Source: Anthopleura xanthogrammica
Lineage: Eukaryota > Cnidaria > Anthozoa > Actiniaria > Actiniidae
Direction: 5' to 3'
Assembly: GCA_964019055.1 (NCBI GenBank)
Contig: OZ025209.1
Coordinates: 14,359,867 to 14,423,866, forward strand
DNA length: 64,000 nt
Shown here: piece after piece, positions 24,326-38,265 of the stretch
Layout: every line of letters begins with the position of its first letter
Position numbering within the stretch: position 1 is the stretch's first letter
Made by a program: the position numbers and the translations under genes
The notes under the pieces: generated by a model
The model's input: the letters and a program-made list of their open reading frames with translations, nothing else
Told to the model about the DNA's origin: nothing
The model's database searches: none

Positions 24326-24723
24326 TAGCCACTTTGGAAACGAGCAAGGGACTGGGGCGAGTTTTGAATTTTAATCTTATGAGCAAAAAAGTTTTGTTAT
24401 CTGATCAAGCATCTCAAGATTAGTAAGTCTGGCAAATTTGAACATGATCGAATGAAAAGAACCAGAGTTATTGGCATTCAAAAGTGTCAAAAATTTACAA
24501 AGAATGTATGGTTACAGGGGACAAGTTTCCCCTGTAACCATACATTCTTTGTAAATTTTCAACACTTTTGAAGGCTTGTAACTCTGCTTCTTTTTTAAGA
24601 AACACCTTCAAATTTGCTAGACTTACTAACCATGAGATGCTTTATCAGATAACAAAACTTTTCTGTTAATAAGATTAAAATTCAAAACTCGCCCCAGTCC
24701 CTTACTCGTTTCCAAAGTGGCTA
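24326..24723. mobile_element. 398-bp foldback element, unit 3
   Basis: Same as the unit 2 copy. Confidence 0.85.
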
Positions 24724-24792
24724 ATTCTTAATTAAATTAATATTTGCACCCCAGTTCCTTCCTCAACCAACGGAGTCAGAAGGGGAAAATAT

Positions 24793-24862
24793 GGCGGCCA
24801 TGTTGGTGGTATTACGCAGTAGAAGATTAATTTGAAATCCAACATGGCCGCGATGACGTCGC
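24793..24862. promoter_or_regulatory. YY1/CRE-like module, unit 3
   Basis: Identical to the unit 2 copy. Confidence 0.45.
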
Positions 24863-25244
24863 ATGCAGACTTAGCTTGAGTAGACTCGCAGCCAAGATAA
24901 TTCTAAAGAGAGTCTCAGGTTGTTCTCTCGTTAATGCTACTTTGTTGATCTTTTACGGATCTTTCGAAATCTATGCGGATCCCAAACCCTCTGCGAATGA
25001 ATATTTTAAAACTTAATTAAAGATTAAAAGTTTTAAAAAAATTGTTCCATCCTCCGAAGACGCATTTTTTTTCGCGTACTGGACATTCTTGACGTTATTC
25101 CATTGCCTTCTGGACTGAAGCTTCTAAAGTCCCTTGAATTACATGAAACCATTCCGACGTGCTGCAAGGGGTCTATTCCTTTCCATTCAATTCATGATGG
25201 GGATAAGCAAATCATGTGCATCATGTGCATAAAACCTTATTCTG

Positions 25245-25697
25245 AACTGAAGGCTAGCACGTGGCATGAGGGAGAGAATAACCTGACCCTAATCCATTAG
25301 AGGTTATTCCCTTGCCTTCTGGACTGAAGCATCCAAAGTCACTTAAATTACATGAAACCATTCAGAACTGAAGGCTAGCACGTGGCATGAGGGAGAGAAT
25401 AACCGGACCCTAATCCATAGAGGTTATTCCCTTGCCTTCTGGACTGAAGCTTCCATAGTCACTTGAATTACATGAAACCATTCAGAACTGAAGGCTAGCA
25501 CGTGGCATGAGGGAGAGAATAACCGGACCCTAATCCATAGAGGTTATTCCCTTGCCTTCTGGACTGAAGCATCCAAAGTCACTTAAATTACATGAAACCA
25601 TTCAGAACTGAAGGCTAGCACGTGGCATGAGGGAGAGAATAACCGGACCCTAATCCATAGAGGTTATTCCCTTGCCTTCTGGACTGAAGCTTCCATA
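25245..25697. repeat. 120-bp minisatellite, unit 3
   Basis: Same alternating A-B-A-B arrangement as unit 2. Confidence 0.85.
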
Positions 25698-26059
25698 GAC
25701 AGAAATGAAGGCTTTGTTACTTTAATGAATGACAAATATACTTTTAAACAATCATTATAGAATAGTATGATAATGACATTGATATTTCAAGAATTTGTTT
25801 TATTTTTTATATTAATTAAAATTTTCATGCATATGTTACAAAAAAGGACAAAAAATCCTGAAGTATTGGGACACGTCATCTTTCCATCTTTGGAATCCCA
25901 GTCACAGCTCTCCAGGAATAGAAACCTCAAGGTTATCGACGTAGCTTTCTATCTGCTCCTATTGAAAACAATGAGACAATATTGACAATTTGATAATAAA
26001 TTAACCTAAAAGCAAATCAAACTGATGAGTTGTAATAGACCTTCACTGAATTCGCTGGC

Positions 26060-26167
26060 GTGACTACGAAACAATGGCTCCAAGTCGAGGTTGGACTTGA
26101 TGAAATATAGTAAATGTATGAACACATCAAGTCCAACCTCGACTTGGAGCCATTGTTTCGTGGTCAC
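26060..26167. repeat. 42-bp inverted repeat (hairpin), unit 3
   Basis: Arms 26060-26101 and 26126-26167. Outer stem differs from units 1 and 2 by a paired change (T-A to C-G) and a change giving a G-T wobble. Confidence 0.85.
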
Positions 26168-26800
26168 TCAAGCTAATTCGGGAAAGGTCTATTGCTGCTA
26201 AATTCTGCTGTTAAAAAAGATGGTGGTGATCATAACAGTCATGTTATTTCAGACCAATACTAAATAACAGGTACGGATCTCACTTTAGAGCAAAAGCAAT
26301 AACATTCGATGATAATGATGATCCATGATGATTACAGTGATGTTAGTGAAAAAATGTAGCCGGTTAATTTATTAGAGACACATCAAACATCAAATATAAT
26401 GGCTCTTGTCTCCTGATGATGATGGTGATAAATAATATAATAATAATGATAAGAATAACAATAATAAAAATATTAAAAAGGGGGGGGGGGGGGATAAAAG
26501 AAAGAAGAAGAATAAGCCAAGCAGCATTGTAACAATAGGTTAAAGGTTTCGGTTGGGTTTTGAAATGACAGTTTGAAGTCTTAGGTCTTTGGAAAAGACC
26601 CGACTAGTAATTTTACCAGGTAAAAATCATATTGTATCAAATTTTCCTGAGGTTCAAATAGAATAACAATAATAATAATAAGTATTAGTATTAGGATTAA
26701 GTATTAGTTTTTCAGTATTCAGTATTAAGTACCATGTTTCTAATATTTTGTAAAAGCATTGAGATTTTTATTATTATTTTTAAAATAAAAATAAATAAAA

Positions 26801-26842
<42 letters not shown>

Positions 26843-26843
<1 letters not shown>

Positions 26844-27287
26844 TCACAATGTGTTTGAATCCAATTGCATGGTATCTAAGAAACAACCAAGGATACACAC
26901 TAACCAATATAAAAGAAAATAAGCTGACACTCCATAAGTCATCAACAAAAGCAATGGTAGAGACGCGCAGAATGGAAAGTATGTTTAAAGACATTGGACT
27001 AGAGTGGGGATTAGACAAGTGCGCCACAGTCAATGTAAAGAAAGGAAAAATAATACCAACAGATGGTCTCCCGCTAAACGAAAAAGAGACAATCCATATG
27101 GTAGATGAGAATGATCAATATAAATTCCTAGGAAAATTTGAAAACTTCACACAGTTGGATGAAGAGGTGTATAAATACGCTTGCCAAGAATATCTCAGAA
27201 GCCGGCTGAATGTGGTGTGGTCTTCAAATATCTCCATACCCAGAAAAATAAAAGCAACGAACACGTTTGCCCTTCCGGTTTACAGAT
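26843..27287 (+). mobile_element. RLE-type retroelement 5' remnant, unit 3
   Basis: As the unit 1 copy. Confidence 0.65.
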
Positions 27288-28089
27288 TCCAACAACATGA
27301 AGATCAACGTCATTAAAACCAAGGAACTTTCAATTTCTTTCCTAAGGAATAACCAAACTCTTGATCGTCTCATAGTGCATGACCAACCGCTTGATCTAGT
27401 TAATTCGACTAAACTACTTGGAGTCAATGTGTCAGCAGATCTTAAATGGGCTATTCATGTAGATGAAATCTGTGCTAAGGCCAGCAAGCGACTCTATGCC
27501 CTAAGAACTCTTAAGCGTAGTGGCGTGCAATCTAAAGATCTTCGATCCGTCTACTGCTATTTTATAAGACCTTTATTAGAGTACGCCTGCCCCGTCTGGC
27601 ATCCTTCTTTGACATGTAAACTTAAAGACCAACTTGAAGCCATCCAGCGTCGGGCGCTTCGTACAGTGCACCCTCAATTGTCATATAAGGACGCTCTCAA
27701 TGAATTAAACCTCACCACTCACTATGAGAGACGAGAACATTTGTGCAGGAAATTCTACAATAACATTACATGTACCGATAATAAACTGAACTGCCTTTTA
27801 CCTAAACCTATATCTAAAAACTACAGCCTTAGAAATCCCAGGAGAATCCCACTACTCAAGTGTAGGACTAAAAGATATCAGAATAGTTTTATACCAAGTT
27901 CAATAAAGAAATGGGACTAATTTTAACTTGTACTTTTACCTAAAATTATATATATATATTTTTTCAATCATGCAAATATTTTAGATATATTTTAAAACTA
28001 TGTAAATATTGAGTTTTTCAATTCTTTCGAATTGCCAGTCAATTTTATCAATAAAGTTATTATTTTATTATTATTATTTTATTTTTTAA
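27288..28089 (+). mobile_element. nested CR1/L2-like RT fragment, unit 3
   Basis: Same 217-codon frame as in units 1 and 2. Confidence 0.75.
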
Positions 28090-29509
28090 TATCACATGTG
28101 GACAGCCGACTGGCTCATCAATTCGCTAAAGCAACTCGATCGAGAAAGCAGGAAAATTGTACAAGAACATGGTGGATTGCACACTAGCGAATCAACAAAA
28201 ATAATGTACTTCTATACCTACCAGTATGGGAGGCGAAGGATTCAAAGAAGTCGAAACGACATACAAAGTCACAAAGATAAAGACAGCTAATTACCTAGCA
28301 AGAAGTCAAGATCCAAGGATACAGCTAGTACGAAGATTTGAAGAAAGAAAGATTGAAAAAGGATTTAAATCTGTTCTAAAAGATGCACAAAAGTATGCCA
28401 AAGAACTTGATGTCACGTGCATACATGAAGAAACGAAAACATCCTTGATGAGTGAAGGAAAGGCAATTGAGGTAGAGCAACCAAGCCCCAAACTGATCAC
28501 AGATTTCCAAACATCAGCTGTAAATAACCACCTCAAGAAACAAGTCCAAGACCAAAAGTGGCTTGGCGCATTCACATCGCTACAGTATGAAGATAAGAAT
28601 ATTTCAACCTACAGTTATGCAGTGCTGCAGAAATGGCAAAACATTCCAGATGTAGTGTATAATGTGAACACTAGTATACGACAACAATTATTGCCTACCA
28701 CTGATACCAGAAATACAAGCTACAACAACCAGTTAATGACACTATATAACTGTAGAATGTGCGCACAAGCACAGGAATCAGTAAGCCACGTAATGTGTGG
28801 ATGCTCAAGAATAGCTCAAAGTCTTTACAAATCACGACCCGATAAAATGCTACGACCATACTATCACTATCTTCTTTATTTGTATGGTTTTGACAATGAC
28901 CACTCAAGACCGTGGTATGAGCAACGTGTGCCAATCGCAGTCACAGAAAATGAAAAAGCCAAAATTATGTGGGATATAGAATTCCACCTTCAAAGAGCCC
29001 CAGAAAACAACGCCAACAAAATTGACATGGCAATTAATGACAAAGAGAAAAAACGATGGTTACTGCTAGAAGGAACAGTGTGCATGGTAGGAAAGATAGC
29101 TGAAAGGAACAATCACAAACAAGAACAGTATCGAGAGCTGCGAAATGGAATAAGACAACTTTACCCCAAGCACGAAATCACTCAAGTCAACCTGGTGTTC
29201 GACTTCCTAGGGAACTTTCACCAAGATTTAAAGAAACAAGTGCAAGATCACATCACCTCAGACAACCTGAAGGAAACAAACTATCTTTTACTAAAAAGCC
29301 AAAAGTGGATCATCTCCCAAAACGCTGAGATCACTAAAACATTCTATACCTATATTAAGTAAGATGAACCAAGATGAAATTAAGGAATAAGGAATATAAG
29401 GAATAAGAAAGGGAAAAAATGTAATTAATCACAACTTAGCTTAGGCCAGTAGCCCGCAAAGTTGTATCAAAAAAATTCAAAGAACCTAATAAAATGTCAA
29501 TAATAATGA
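28090..29509 (+). mobile_element. RLE-type retroelement 3' part, unit 3
   Basis: As in unit 1, same frameshift and identical 378-codon frame. Confidence 0.7.
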
Positions 29510-29514
29510 TGATG

Positions 29515-29574
<60 letters not shown>

Positions 29575-29778
29575 TCGACTGCGTCAGTTATATCATTACA
29601 GACTAATTATTAAGTATAAAATGCTTACATATACAGCAAAGATAACACAGGATATATAATTGCTACCTTCTATTAACAATACTAATGTTGATGGATGGTG
29701 ATGATGACAATGATGATGGCATAGGTGATAATAAGAATAGCTACAGAATTGTCATGATAAAGAGTATTTATCACTTAC

Positions 29779-30404
29779 TATGGTCACTCTAGATCGGGTA
29801 CCAGTAGTCCCTTGCATGACTGTAGTGCCCCTTGTTGACAATTGCTTAAAGAAAGAAAGATACATCACAAACTAAAGAAAGCATAGCTACAGGGCCGTAG
29901 CCAGACTTATTGTTATTGAGGCAATCGACCGCCATAGGCGGGAGCACATGGGGGTTGGGGGCCATGCTCCCCTGAAAAATTTTGAAATTCAGACCCTCAG
30001 AAATACGACTTCTACCGTTATGAGAGGCATTTGCAACATATTTATTGTATTAAAGTTATGACAATTTTGCACATTTTGGCAAAGAAAAAGAATTTGTTTG
30101 CATTCTGATTAAAGAATTAAAGAAAATTAAAAAAATAATATCCGAGTGAAATTTTACCGAGGCAAATGCCTCGTTTGCCTCATCGTAGCTACGGCCCTGA
30201 GCTACAGAATTGTCATGATAAAGAGTTTTATCACTTACTAGCGTCTCTTGCATGACTGGGAAACCCCTTGCTGATAACTGTTGTAACTCTACTTCATTTT
30301 CCTGCAAAAAGGAAAAACGATACATCGTATATTAATGAAAGCATAGCTAAAGCTTGCATCACTAGCATACCTCTGAAGGCTTGCAAAATTTCTGTGCCAT
30401 TTAC
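29779..30404 (-). pseudogene. 23-mer-type exons A, B and decayed C, unit 3
   Basis: A at 29779-29844, B at 30239-30301, decayed C at about 30336-30404; as in unit 1. Confidence 0.55.
29890..30199. mobile_element. 310-bp hAT-like element, unit 3
   Basis: Same TIRs and AGCTA duplication as in unit 1. Confidence 0.8.
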
Positions 30405-30462
30405 AATAAAAGTACCACAAAAGAAAACCATTCCCCTAGAATTCGTATAAGCAAAGCTTTGT

Positions 30463-30467
30463 TAATT

Positions 30468-30522
<55 letters not shown>

Positions 30523-32338
30523 TAATAATAATGATAATTAAGTTTATTTCTATAGCGCTCATCTCCAAAAACATGTCCAAGGCGCTTTACAAAAAATTAC
30601 ATAAGATATTTACAATATTTACAAAACTTGAAATTTACAAAAAAATGGTCTATTTATAAATAAAATGTAAATATATGATAAATAGTATTATTCTAAAGTG
30701 AAATATAAAAAGGAATCTAGATGTATTTCTTATTGTTAAGATAAAAAGTAAATAAATATGTTTTAAGCTTATTTTTAAAACTAACGACAGTAGTAGAGGA
30801 GCGTATGTCTAGAGGAAGCCTATTCCACAATCTTGGAGCAGCAAAGGAAAAGGATCGGAAATCATAAGTAGTAAGCCTAGCTTTAGGCTCAACAAGGAGT
30901 TTGTTAGAAACATGCAAAGCGTAGAGAATAGCAAGAGGAGCGAAAGGTCGGGAGATCAGACAGATATGTAGGAGCAAGGCCATTTAAGGCCTTTTAGGTT
31001 AGCAAATCATCTTGAAAATAACTCTGTAGTAAACAGGTAGCCAATGAAGGTCAATCAACACAGGAGTGATGTGGTCAAATTTCCTGGTGAAGGTGACAAC
31101 ACGAGCAGCAGAGTTCTGTATGCGTTGCAAACTCTCAACAAGGTATTTAGTTAGTCCATGTAAGAGAGAATTGCAGTAGTCAAGTTTCGAAGAAATGAAA
31201 GCATGAATGACAGTCTGAGCAGCATCAGTGGTTAAGTATTTACAAATAGCAGACAGATTCCTTAGGTGAAAGTAAGATGACTTACAGATATTACTGACTT
31301 GAAGCTCCCCAGTCATACGGTCATCAAAAACCACTCCAAGATTAACAGCTGACAGACAAGGGACAATAATGTCCCCGCAAACTTGGATCTCACTCAATGG
31401 AGGACAATATTGGAATCTAGAGTGGATACACATGAGCTCTGTTTTATCATGGTTTAACTTCAAACCATTGACAAGCATCCACTCAGAAATATCAGATAGA
31501 CATTCCTCTAAAGATTGTCTGGATTAAACAAGCTGGTCATTGCCCTTAAAAGATGAATAAAGCTGTGAATCATCAGCATAGAGATGGTAGCTGAGATTAT
31601 GTCGCTTAAGAATGTCTGCCAGTGGAGAGGTATAAAGCAGGTTAAGAACTGGGCCTAATACTGAGCCCTGCAGAACCCCGACATCAAGATTGCAAAGGCA
31701 AGATGAACAATCATGTTAGTAAGGTAGGATCTGGACCAGCTTAAAACGACATCACCTAAACCAAACCGATGGGCAAGTCTATCAAGTAAAGTATCATGAA
31801 CTACTGTGTCAAAAGCAGCCGACATATCAAGGAAAATGAGAATAACACAGTTATACCTGAATCAATTGATTAAAGGATGTCATTATAAATTAGAACCAGA
31901 GCTGTCTCAGTGCTATGCAAGGCTTTGTAAGCTGACTGAAGTGGATCGTGAAGATTATGGTCAGTTAAATAATCATTTACCTGACGAGCAACAGCCTTTT
32001 CAATTTAGAGATGAACGGCAGATTAGAAACAGGTCGAAAGTTAGAAAAAGCTTCATAGTCGGCGTCGGCCCGGTTTTTTTGAGAATAGGTGTCAGTTTAG
32101 CAGTTTTTAGAGAATCAGGAAATACACCCTGGGAAAGAGATAGGTTGATAATATTTGTGAACACCGGTATTAGAAGACCAAGACACTCCATTAAGAGGGA
32201 GGCAGGAATAGGATCAAGGTTACATGACTTTGCAGTGGATCCAACTAAACGTGAGACATCATCGTGGCTTAGAGCCTTAAAACTTCGAAAGATAGAAGAG
32301 CTAGTTGCAGTGTCTGGTGGCAACATGGTCCAGCAAAA
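30463..32338 (-). mobile_element. L2-like retrotransposon, unit 3
   Basis: As in unit 1. Confidence 0.8.
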
Positions 32339-32898
32339 AGACAAATTAAACTTGAAGGAAAAGAAAAGAATTTCATCAGATGGAAACATTAGCCTCTAGA
32401 TCTCGGTTTGTCTAAATAGATCGTCCGTTCCATGCAAAATAAAAAGTTAACAGTCGAAAAAACTAATGATAATAAATTAGAAATATTTTAGAAAGAAGAA
32501 CCTTTCTTTTAAAAAGCACTTGCCCAAGTTATATCAAGAGAATGAAATGATAAAAATTTCGCGAACATGGCCATAGATGATGGCCATAACAAAAAAGACG
32601 TACTCTTTTTATAAAAAATTTATATAAAAATGGCGGCCACTGATATCATACCAAAAAAGACGTACTAATCAGGCAAATATTTCTTAAATTCGTCCAACAT
32701 TGCGGCTATGAAAGCCAGCAATTACTATTAACATTATTAGTGATAGATTTTGTACAATGTTTTACAAATTCAGTCATAAACTGGGCTTACCATGACAAGC
32801 AAGTAACGCTTCCTCGCTGGTGCTACCTCGCTTCCTCGCTGATGCTACTCGGTAAGTTCTAGTCGAGCGGCACTGAGTTCTGCTATGAAATAAACGCT

Positions 32899-33120
32899 AT
32901 GACGTCATTCCAGAAGCGAAAGCGACACCACGAAAAGTTTTACCTTCGCCAGGTTCTCGACTTGGTGACAACATGGCCGTACCTTGTTTCCCCGTGCGTA
33001 TCGCGTACTTCATCGATTCATGTACAACTTAGTCTCGTCCTTGACAGGTTCGACTCTTGCAACATTTTGTTACAAGTTGCATCCAGTCTTCAACGGCTTA
33101 AACTTACTGAGCCCTGTTAA
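32899..33120 (+). CDS. small ORF, 73 codons, unit 3
   Basis: Identical to the unit 1 small ORF. Confidence 0.25.
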   Translation: MTSFQKRKRHHEKFYLRQVLDLVTTWPYLVSPCVSRTSSIHVQLSLVLDRFDSCNILLQVASSLQRLKLTEPC

Positions 33121-33517
33121 GAAATTTAAAATGATTAAAGTATTCTTAAAATTTACTCTTCATTATCAGTCCGGTTTCAGGAATGAACGATTAAAAAAAT
33201 TGAACGTCTTCAGTGTTTACTGAAAGTTCGAAGCAACGCATTAAATGCGTAATAAAATTCGAAAAACGAGCGATATACCCCCATTTGAACATATTTGAGC
33301 GGGCTTCTGAAACAATGTCTTCGCGCATTTCAGTTTGTCGATGATAATTATGATCTAAAACCCTTCTTCGGCGAACATTCATCGAACCTTAGCACTTTTG
33401 TTTCGTTGTTGTTTTGAAATCTGCATCATGGGGTACATTTATAGTTCTGGCATGATTCTTCACTTTGTGGTCGCTTTCAAAACTCCATTATACGCATTTC
33501 TTCTTTCGTTAACTTAC

Positions 33518-33635
33518 CAGGCTCTAAGACTGGCATAAGTTCTTCGCCATGTTCTTTGCCATAATATCATTTGTTCACATGATCTATGCCGACCCTTCTT
33601 CTTCCCCGTTACGCAGTGAACCCAATCTTCAATTC
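33518..33635 (-). other. 118-bp candidate exon, unit 3
   Basis: Identical to the unit 1 candidate exon. Confidence 0.3.
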
Positions 33636-34134
33636 CTATGTTAAAACAAAAATGAGATATTTTTCAGAGCATACTAATGGCGACATACTCAATGTCATTT
33701 AGCAGTAAGAAAACTGGTCCAGTAAACGAAAAACTTGAAAATGTCTTACTTTTTGCAACGGCGTTGTTAACCATTCCCGAATCAGTGAGTCTGCATGCAA
33801 GCGTCTTCCATCTCTCGACTACTAGATATTATCGCTAAAAATCTTTCAGTACTAGTTTGTAGCAGCACAATAGCAGATCAATAACCTCGTAGTCGTAGTC
33901 GTAGTCGTTCTTGTGTATAGAATTAGAATTAGAAGAAATATTCCCTTTCACCTCGACAAAACTTCAATAAAACGAAAAAAATATTCAATATTTTTTCAAT
34001 AAATGCAAGCTGATAAGAGAAAGGAAATAACCACCTGCAATTTTGTCTTAGTAACTTCTTGGAAACACTGTCGTCTGCATATGAATTTTTTCTTAAAGAA
34101 ATTATTTCAAAATTTTGATTGGTTCGTTCTTTCT

Positions 34135-34482
34135 ATGCAGCTGCCCCCACACTGTGGAACAGCCTTCCTGTACAAATTCGGGAAATAAAATCACATTTTT
34201 AAGAAAAAGCTTAAGACACATCTTTTTAATATAGCTTATAACAAGTAGTTTTTAGTGACTTTAACTTAGTTATTTGGTATTTATTTAGAATATTTCCATT
34301 TAGAACTTAGTATTTCGTTTTTTAGTATTGGATTTTTTATAGATTAATATTTATAGTAAATATTCATATGTTATATATCTATATTCTATTAACTTATTCA
34401 TGTAAAGCGCTCTTGATAATTTTAATGTTAAAAAGCGCTATATTAAGTAAATAAATTATTATAAATTATTAAATTATTATAA
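34135..34482 (+). mobile_element. L2-like 3' end, unit 3
   Basis: Identical to the unit 1 copy. Confidence 0.7.
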
Positions 34483-35730
34483 TACTGACGTCTAGTCACC
34501 GCGGCGGCAAATTTAAGCTCGTGAAATTTTCCCACACTATATGATTCAATACTTTTGACGTTGCCCCTGAAAACATGCACATTTCAACGACAAAACTTCG
34601 TGACAAAACTTCGGTCGTTCCAAGCTCAACTTAGAAGCGTAGTAAGAAACAGTCATATACTTTTGTACAGATTTGCTTTGACACTTATGAAACCTAAATG
34701 CAGCTCAAGTTTTACCCCAAAACGAGCAAATCTATGCCGCTTTCGTGGAGTCTCCCAGATAGGAGTAAGCTTAGCCTGAGTTCAGGCTCTCCGCTTCGAA
34801 GGCCTGATACTCAAGGCTTAACTGGTTTGGTTTAAATAATTTGTTCCTTTTTCTTTGAGAATTCTTAAAACATCCAAATTCCATAAACCCGTCATGTTGT
34901 GACTTATTTCGATTACTATAAACAGTGGCCAATCGCATATTTTTGAAATCGTTTTGTAATGTGGTTTTCAATAGTGCTTTCGACCCTTTTCTGTAGACGC
35001 TTTATACAGAACAAGATCTACGAATGATTTTGGGCGAACAAACAATACATTTTTGGGGGAAAAGACAAAATAAACTAAGTAAATGCATGGATATAAAAAA
35101 AACTTCGCTAAAATAACAATGAGAGTTTATCAGGTCTTGCGTGACATTTTAAATCTTAATCCAACAAAAACGATAATATTTGAAAAGAGCATACCAAAAT
35201 TAGTAAAAATGGAAAGTTCGAAGTAGTGTTACTGGACTACTTGTTTCCTTTGGGCTTCCTGTAGAAAGAGTTACTCAGGGACACTACAACACGATGACAT
35301 AGTAGCTATGTCAGGCAGTAGCCACAAAAATTACTCGTCACGTGTTAAAAAGTCGACAGCAGCCTAAAACTATTAGTAAAAGTATCAAAACCAATTAAAT
35401 GTATGTCTTCGAATTTTATGAAATGAAAATAAAAGTACATTATTAAGAAAAAGCCGTTCTGAGGTTGACGAAGGGACTCTGCACGAGTGTAAAAATATTT
35501 ATATAATTCAAAAACAAACTCTATCACATGAAAGACCACACTAAAATTATTAAGTTTACCGAGTTTTAGAATATTTGGGCAAAGATTGACTGATAATCAG
35601 GCTTTAAACAAATCTTTAAAATACAAGAGAGAATGCATGGTTTTGGGGGACACTGTCCTCATGCAAGCGTCATACATATCCAAACTTGGTAATAATACTA
35701 ATATTAGTATTGTCTTTTTTGTGATGATGA

Positions 35731-36128
35731 TAGCCACTTTGGAAACGAGCAAGGGACTGGGGCGAGTTTTGAATTTTAATCTTATGAGCAAAAAAGTTTT
35801 GTTATCTGATCAAGCATCTCAAGATTAGTAAGTCTGGCAAATTTGAACATGATCGAATGAAAAGAACCAGAGTTATTGGCATTCAAAAGTGTCAAAAATT
35901 TACAAAGAATGTATGGTTACAGGGGACAAGTTTCCCCTGTAACCATACATTCTTTGTAAATTTTCAACACTTTTGAAGGCTTGTAACTCTGCTTCTTTTT
36001 TAAGAAACACCTTCAAATTTGCTAGACTTACTAACCATGAGATGCTTTATCAGATAACAAAACTTTTCTGTTAATAAGATTAAAATTCAAAACTCGCCCC
36101 AGTCCCTTACTCGTTTCCAAAGTGGCTA
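35731..36128. mobile_element. 398-bp foldback element, unit 4
   Basis: Same as the unit 2 copy. Confidence 0.85.
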
Positions 36129-36197
36129 ATTCTTAATTAAATTAATATTTGCACCCCAGTTCCTTCCTCAACCAACGGAGTCAGAAGGGGAAAATAT

Positions 36198-36267
36198 GGC
36201 GGCCATGTTGGTGGTATTACGCAGTAGAAGATTAATTTGAAATCCAACATGGCCGCGATGACGTCGC
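36198..36267. promoter_or_regulatory. YY1/CRE-like module, unit 4
   Basis: Identical to the unit 2 copy. Confidence 0.45.
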
Positions 36268-36649
36268 ATGCAGACTTAGCTTGAGTAGACTCGCAGCCAA
36301 GATAATTCTAAAGAGAGTCTCAGGTTGTTCTCTCGTTAATGCTACTTTGTTGATCTTTTACGGATCTTTCGAAATCTATGCGGATCCCAAACCCTCTGCG
36401 AATGAATATTTTAAAACTTAATTAAAGATTAAAAGTTTTAAAAAAATTGTTCCATCCTCCGAAGACGCATTTTTTTTCGCGTACTGGACATTCTTGACGT
36501 TATTCCATTGCCTTCTGGACTGAAGCTTCTAAAGTCCCTTGAATTACATGAAACCATTCCGACGTGCTGCAAGGGGTCTATTCCTTTCCATTCAATTCAT
36601 GATGGGGATAAGCAAATCATGTGCATCATGTGCATAAAACCTTATTCTG

Positions 36650-37102
36650 AACTGAAGGCTAGCACGTGGCATGAGGGAGAGAATAACCTGACCCTAATCC
36701 ATTAGAGGTTATTCCCTTGCCTTCTGGACTGAAGCATCCAAAGTCACTTAAATTACATGAAACCATTCAGAACTGAAGGCTAGCACGTGGCATGAGGGAG
36801 AGAATAACCGGACCCTAATCCATAGAGGTTATTCCCTTGCCTTCTGGACTGAAGCTTCCATAGTCACTTGAATTACATGAAACCATTCAGAACTGAAGGC
36901 TAGCACGTGGCATGAGGGAGAGAATAACCGGACCCTAATCCATAGAGGTTATTCCCTTGCCTTCTGGACTGAAGCATCCAAAGTCACTTAAATTACATGA
37001 AACCATTCAGAACTGAAGGCTAGCACGTGGCATGAGGGAGAGAATAACCGGACCCTAATCCATAGAGGTTATTCCCTTGCCTTCTGGACTGAAGCTTCCA
37101 TA
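36650..37102. repeat. 120-bp minisatellite, unit 4
   Basis: Same alternating A-B-A-B arrangement as unit 2. Confidence 0.85.
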
Positions 37103-37464
37103 GACAGAAATGAAGGCTTTGTTACTTTAATGAATGACAAATATACTTTTAAACAATCATTATAGAATAGTATGATAATGACATTGATATTTCAAGAATT
37201 TGTTTTATTTTTTATATTAATTAAAATTTTCATGCATATGTTACAAAAAAGGACAAAAAATCCTGAAGTATTGGGACACGTCATCTTTCCATCTTTGGAA
37301 TCCCAGTCACAGCTCTCCAGGAATAGAAACCTCAAGGTTATCGACGTAGCTTTCTATCTGCTCCTATTGAAAACAATGAGACAATATTGACAATTTGATA
37401 ATAAATTAACCTAAAAGCAAATCAAACTGATGAGTTGTAATAGACCTTCACTGAATTCGCTGGC

Positions 37465-37572
37465 GTGACTACGAAACAATGGCTCCAAGTCGAGGTTGGA
37501 CTTGATGAAATATAGTAAATGTATGAACACATCAAGTCCAACCTCGACTTGGAGCCATTGTTTCGTGGTCAC
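37465..37572. repeat. 42-bp inverted repeat (hairpin), unit 4
   Basis: Same sequence variants as the unit 3 hairpin. Confidence 0.85.
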
Positions 37573-38265
37573 TCAAGCTAATTCGGGAAAGGTCTATTGC
37601 TGCTAAATTCTGCTGTTAAAAAAGATGGTGGTGATCATAACAGTCATGTTATTTCAGACCAATACTAAATAACAGGTACGGATCTCACTTTAGAGCAAAA
37701 GCAATAACATTCGATGATAATGATGATCCATGATGATTACAGTGATGTTAGTGAAAAAAATGTAGCCGGTTAATTTATTAGAGACACATCAAACATCAAA
37801 TATAATCTTTTCTCCTTATGATATGATGGTGATGATGATGATGATGGCATACTTGGTAATATAATAATAATAATAATAATATTAATAATTTTCATAGTTA
37901 TCTGGTTAGATATTCATATTTTAAAGTTTTGTAGGCTAAGGTTGTTTTTGCTTTGAATAAGTTTAGCCTTTTTGTTTTAAATATTTTCCTTTTTTTTACA
38001 GTCATGATTCTTAAAGCCCAAAGGTTACGCCTGTGCGACCTATGTGGATGATGATGATGGCATAGCTATAGCTGGTAATAATAATAGCTCTATAATAATG
38101 AATACATAACCTAATATGTAATTAAGAAAAGCTCACATACAGCACATACAACTGCTACCTATACTACTTATAATGATAATGATGGTCATGATGATGATGA
38201 TTGTGGTGGTTCAAGTCAGTTGAGATTGTATATTTTCTTTTCTACCTAAAATAAAGGTGACTTAC
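37573..38265. other. transition to diverged sequence, GAT/AAT-rich
   Basis: Near-identity to units 2 and 3 is lost at about 37790-37806. GATGAT and AATAAT stretches follow (about 37825-37890, 38045-38100 and 38170-38205). No gene seen. A pyrimidine-rich TTTTTTTACAG at about 38000 looks like a plus-strand acceptor but no exon follows clearly. Confidence 0.5.

Larger units (their letters stand above)
24036..35440. repeat. tandem array unit 3 (11405 bp)
   Basis: Same content and order as unit 2. The 12-bp difference in length from unit 2 is explained by microsatellite and G-tract lengths. Its hairpin region matches unit 4, not units 1 and 2. Confidence 0.95.
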
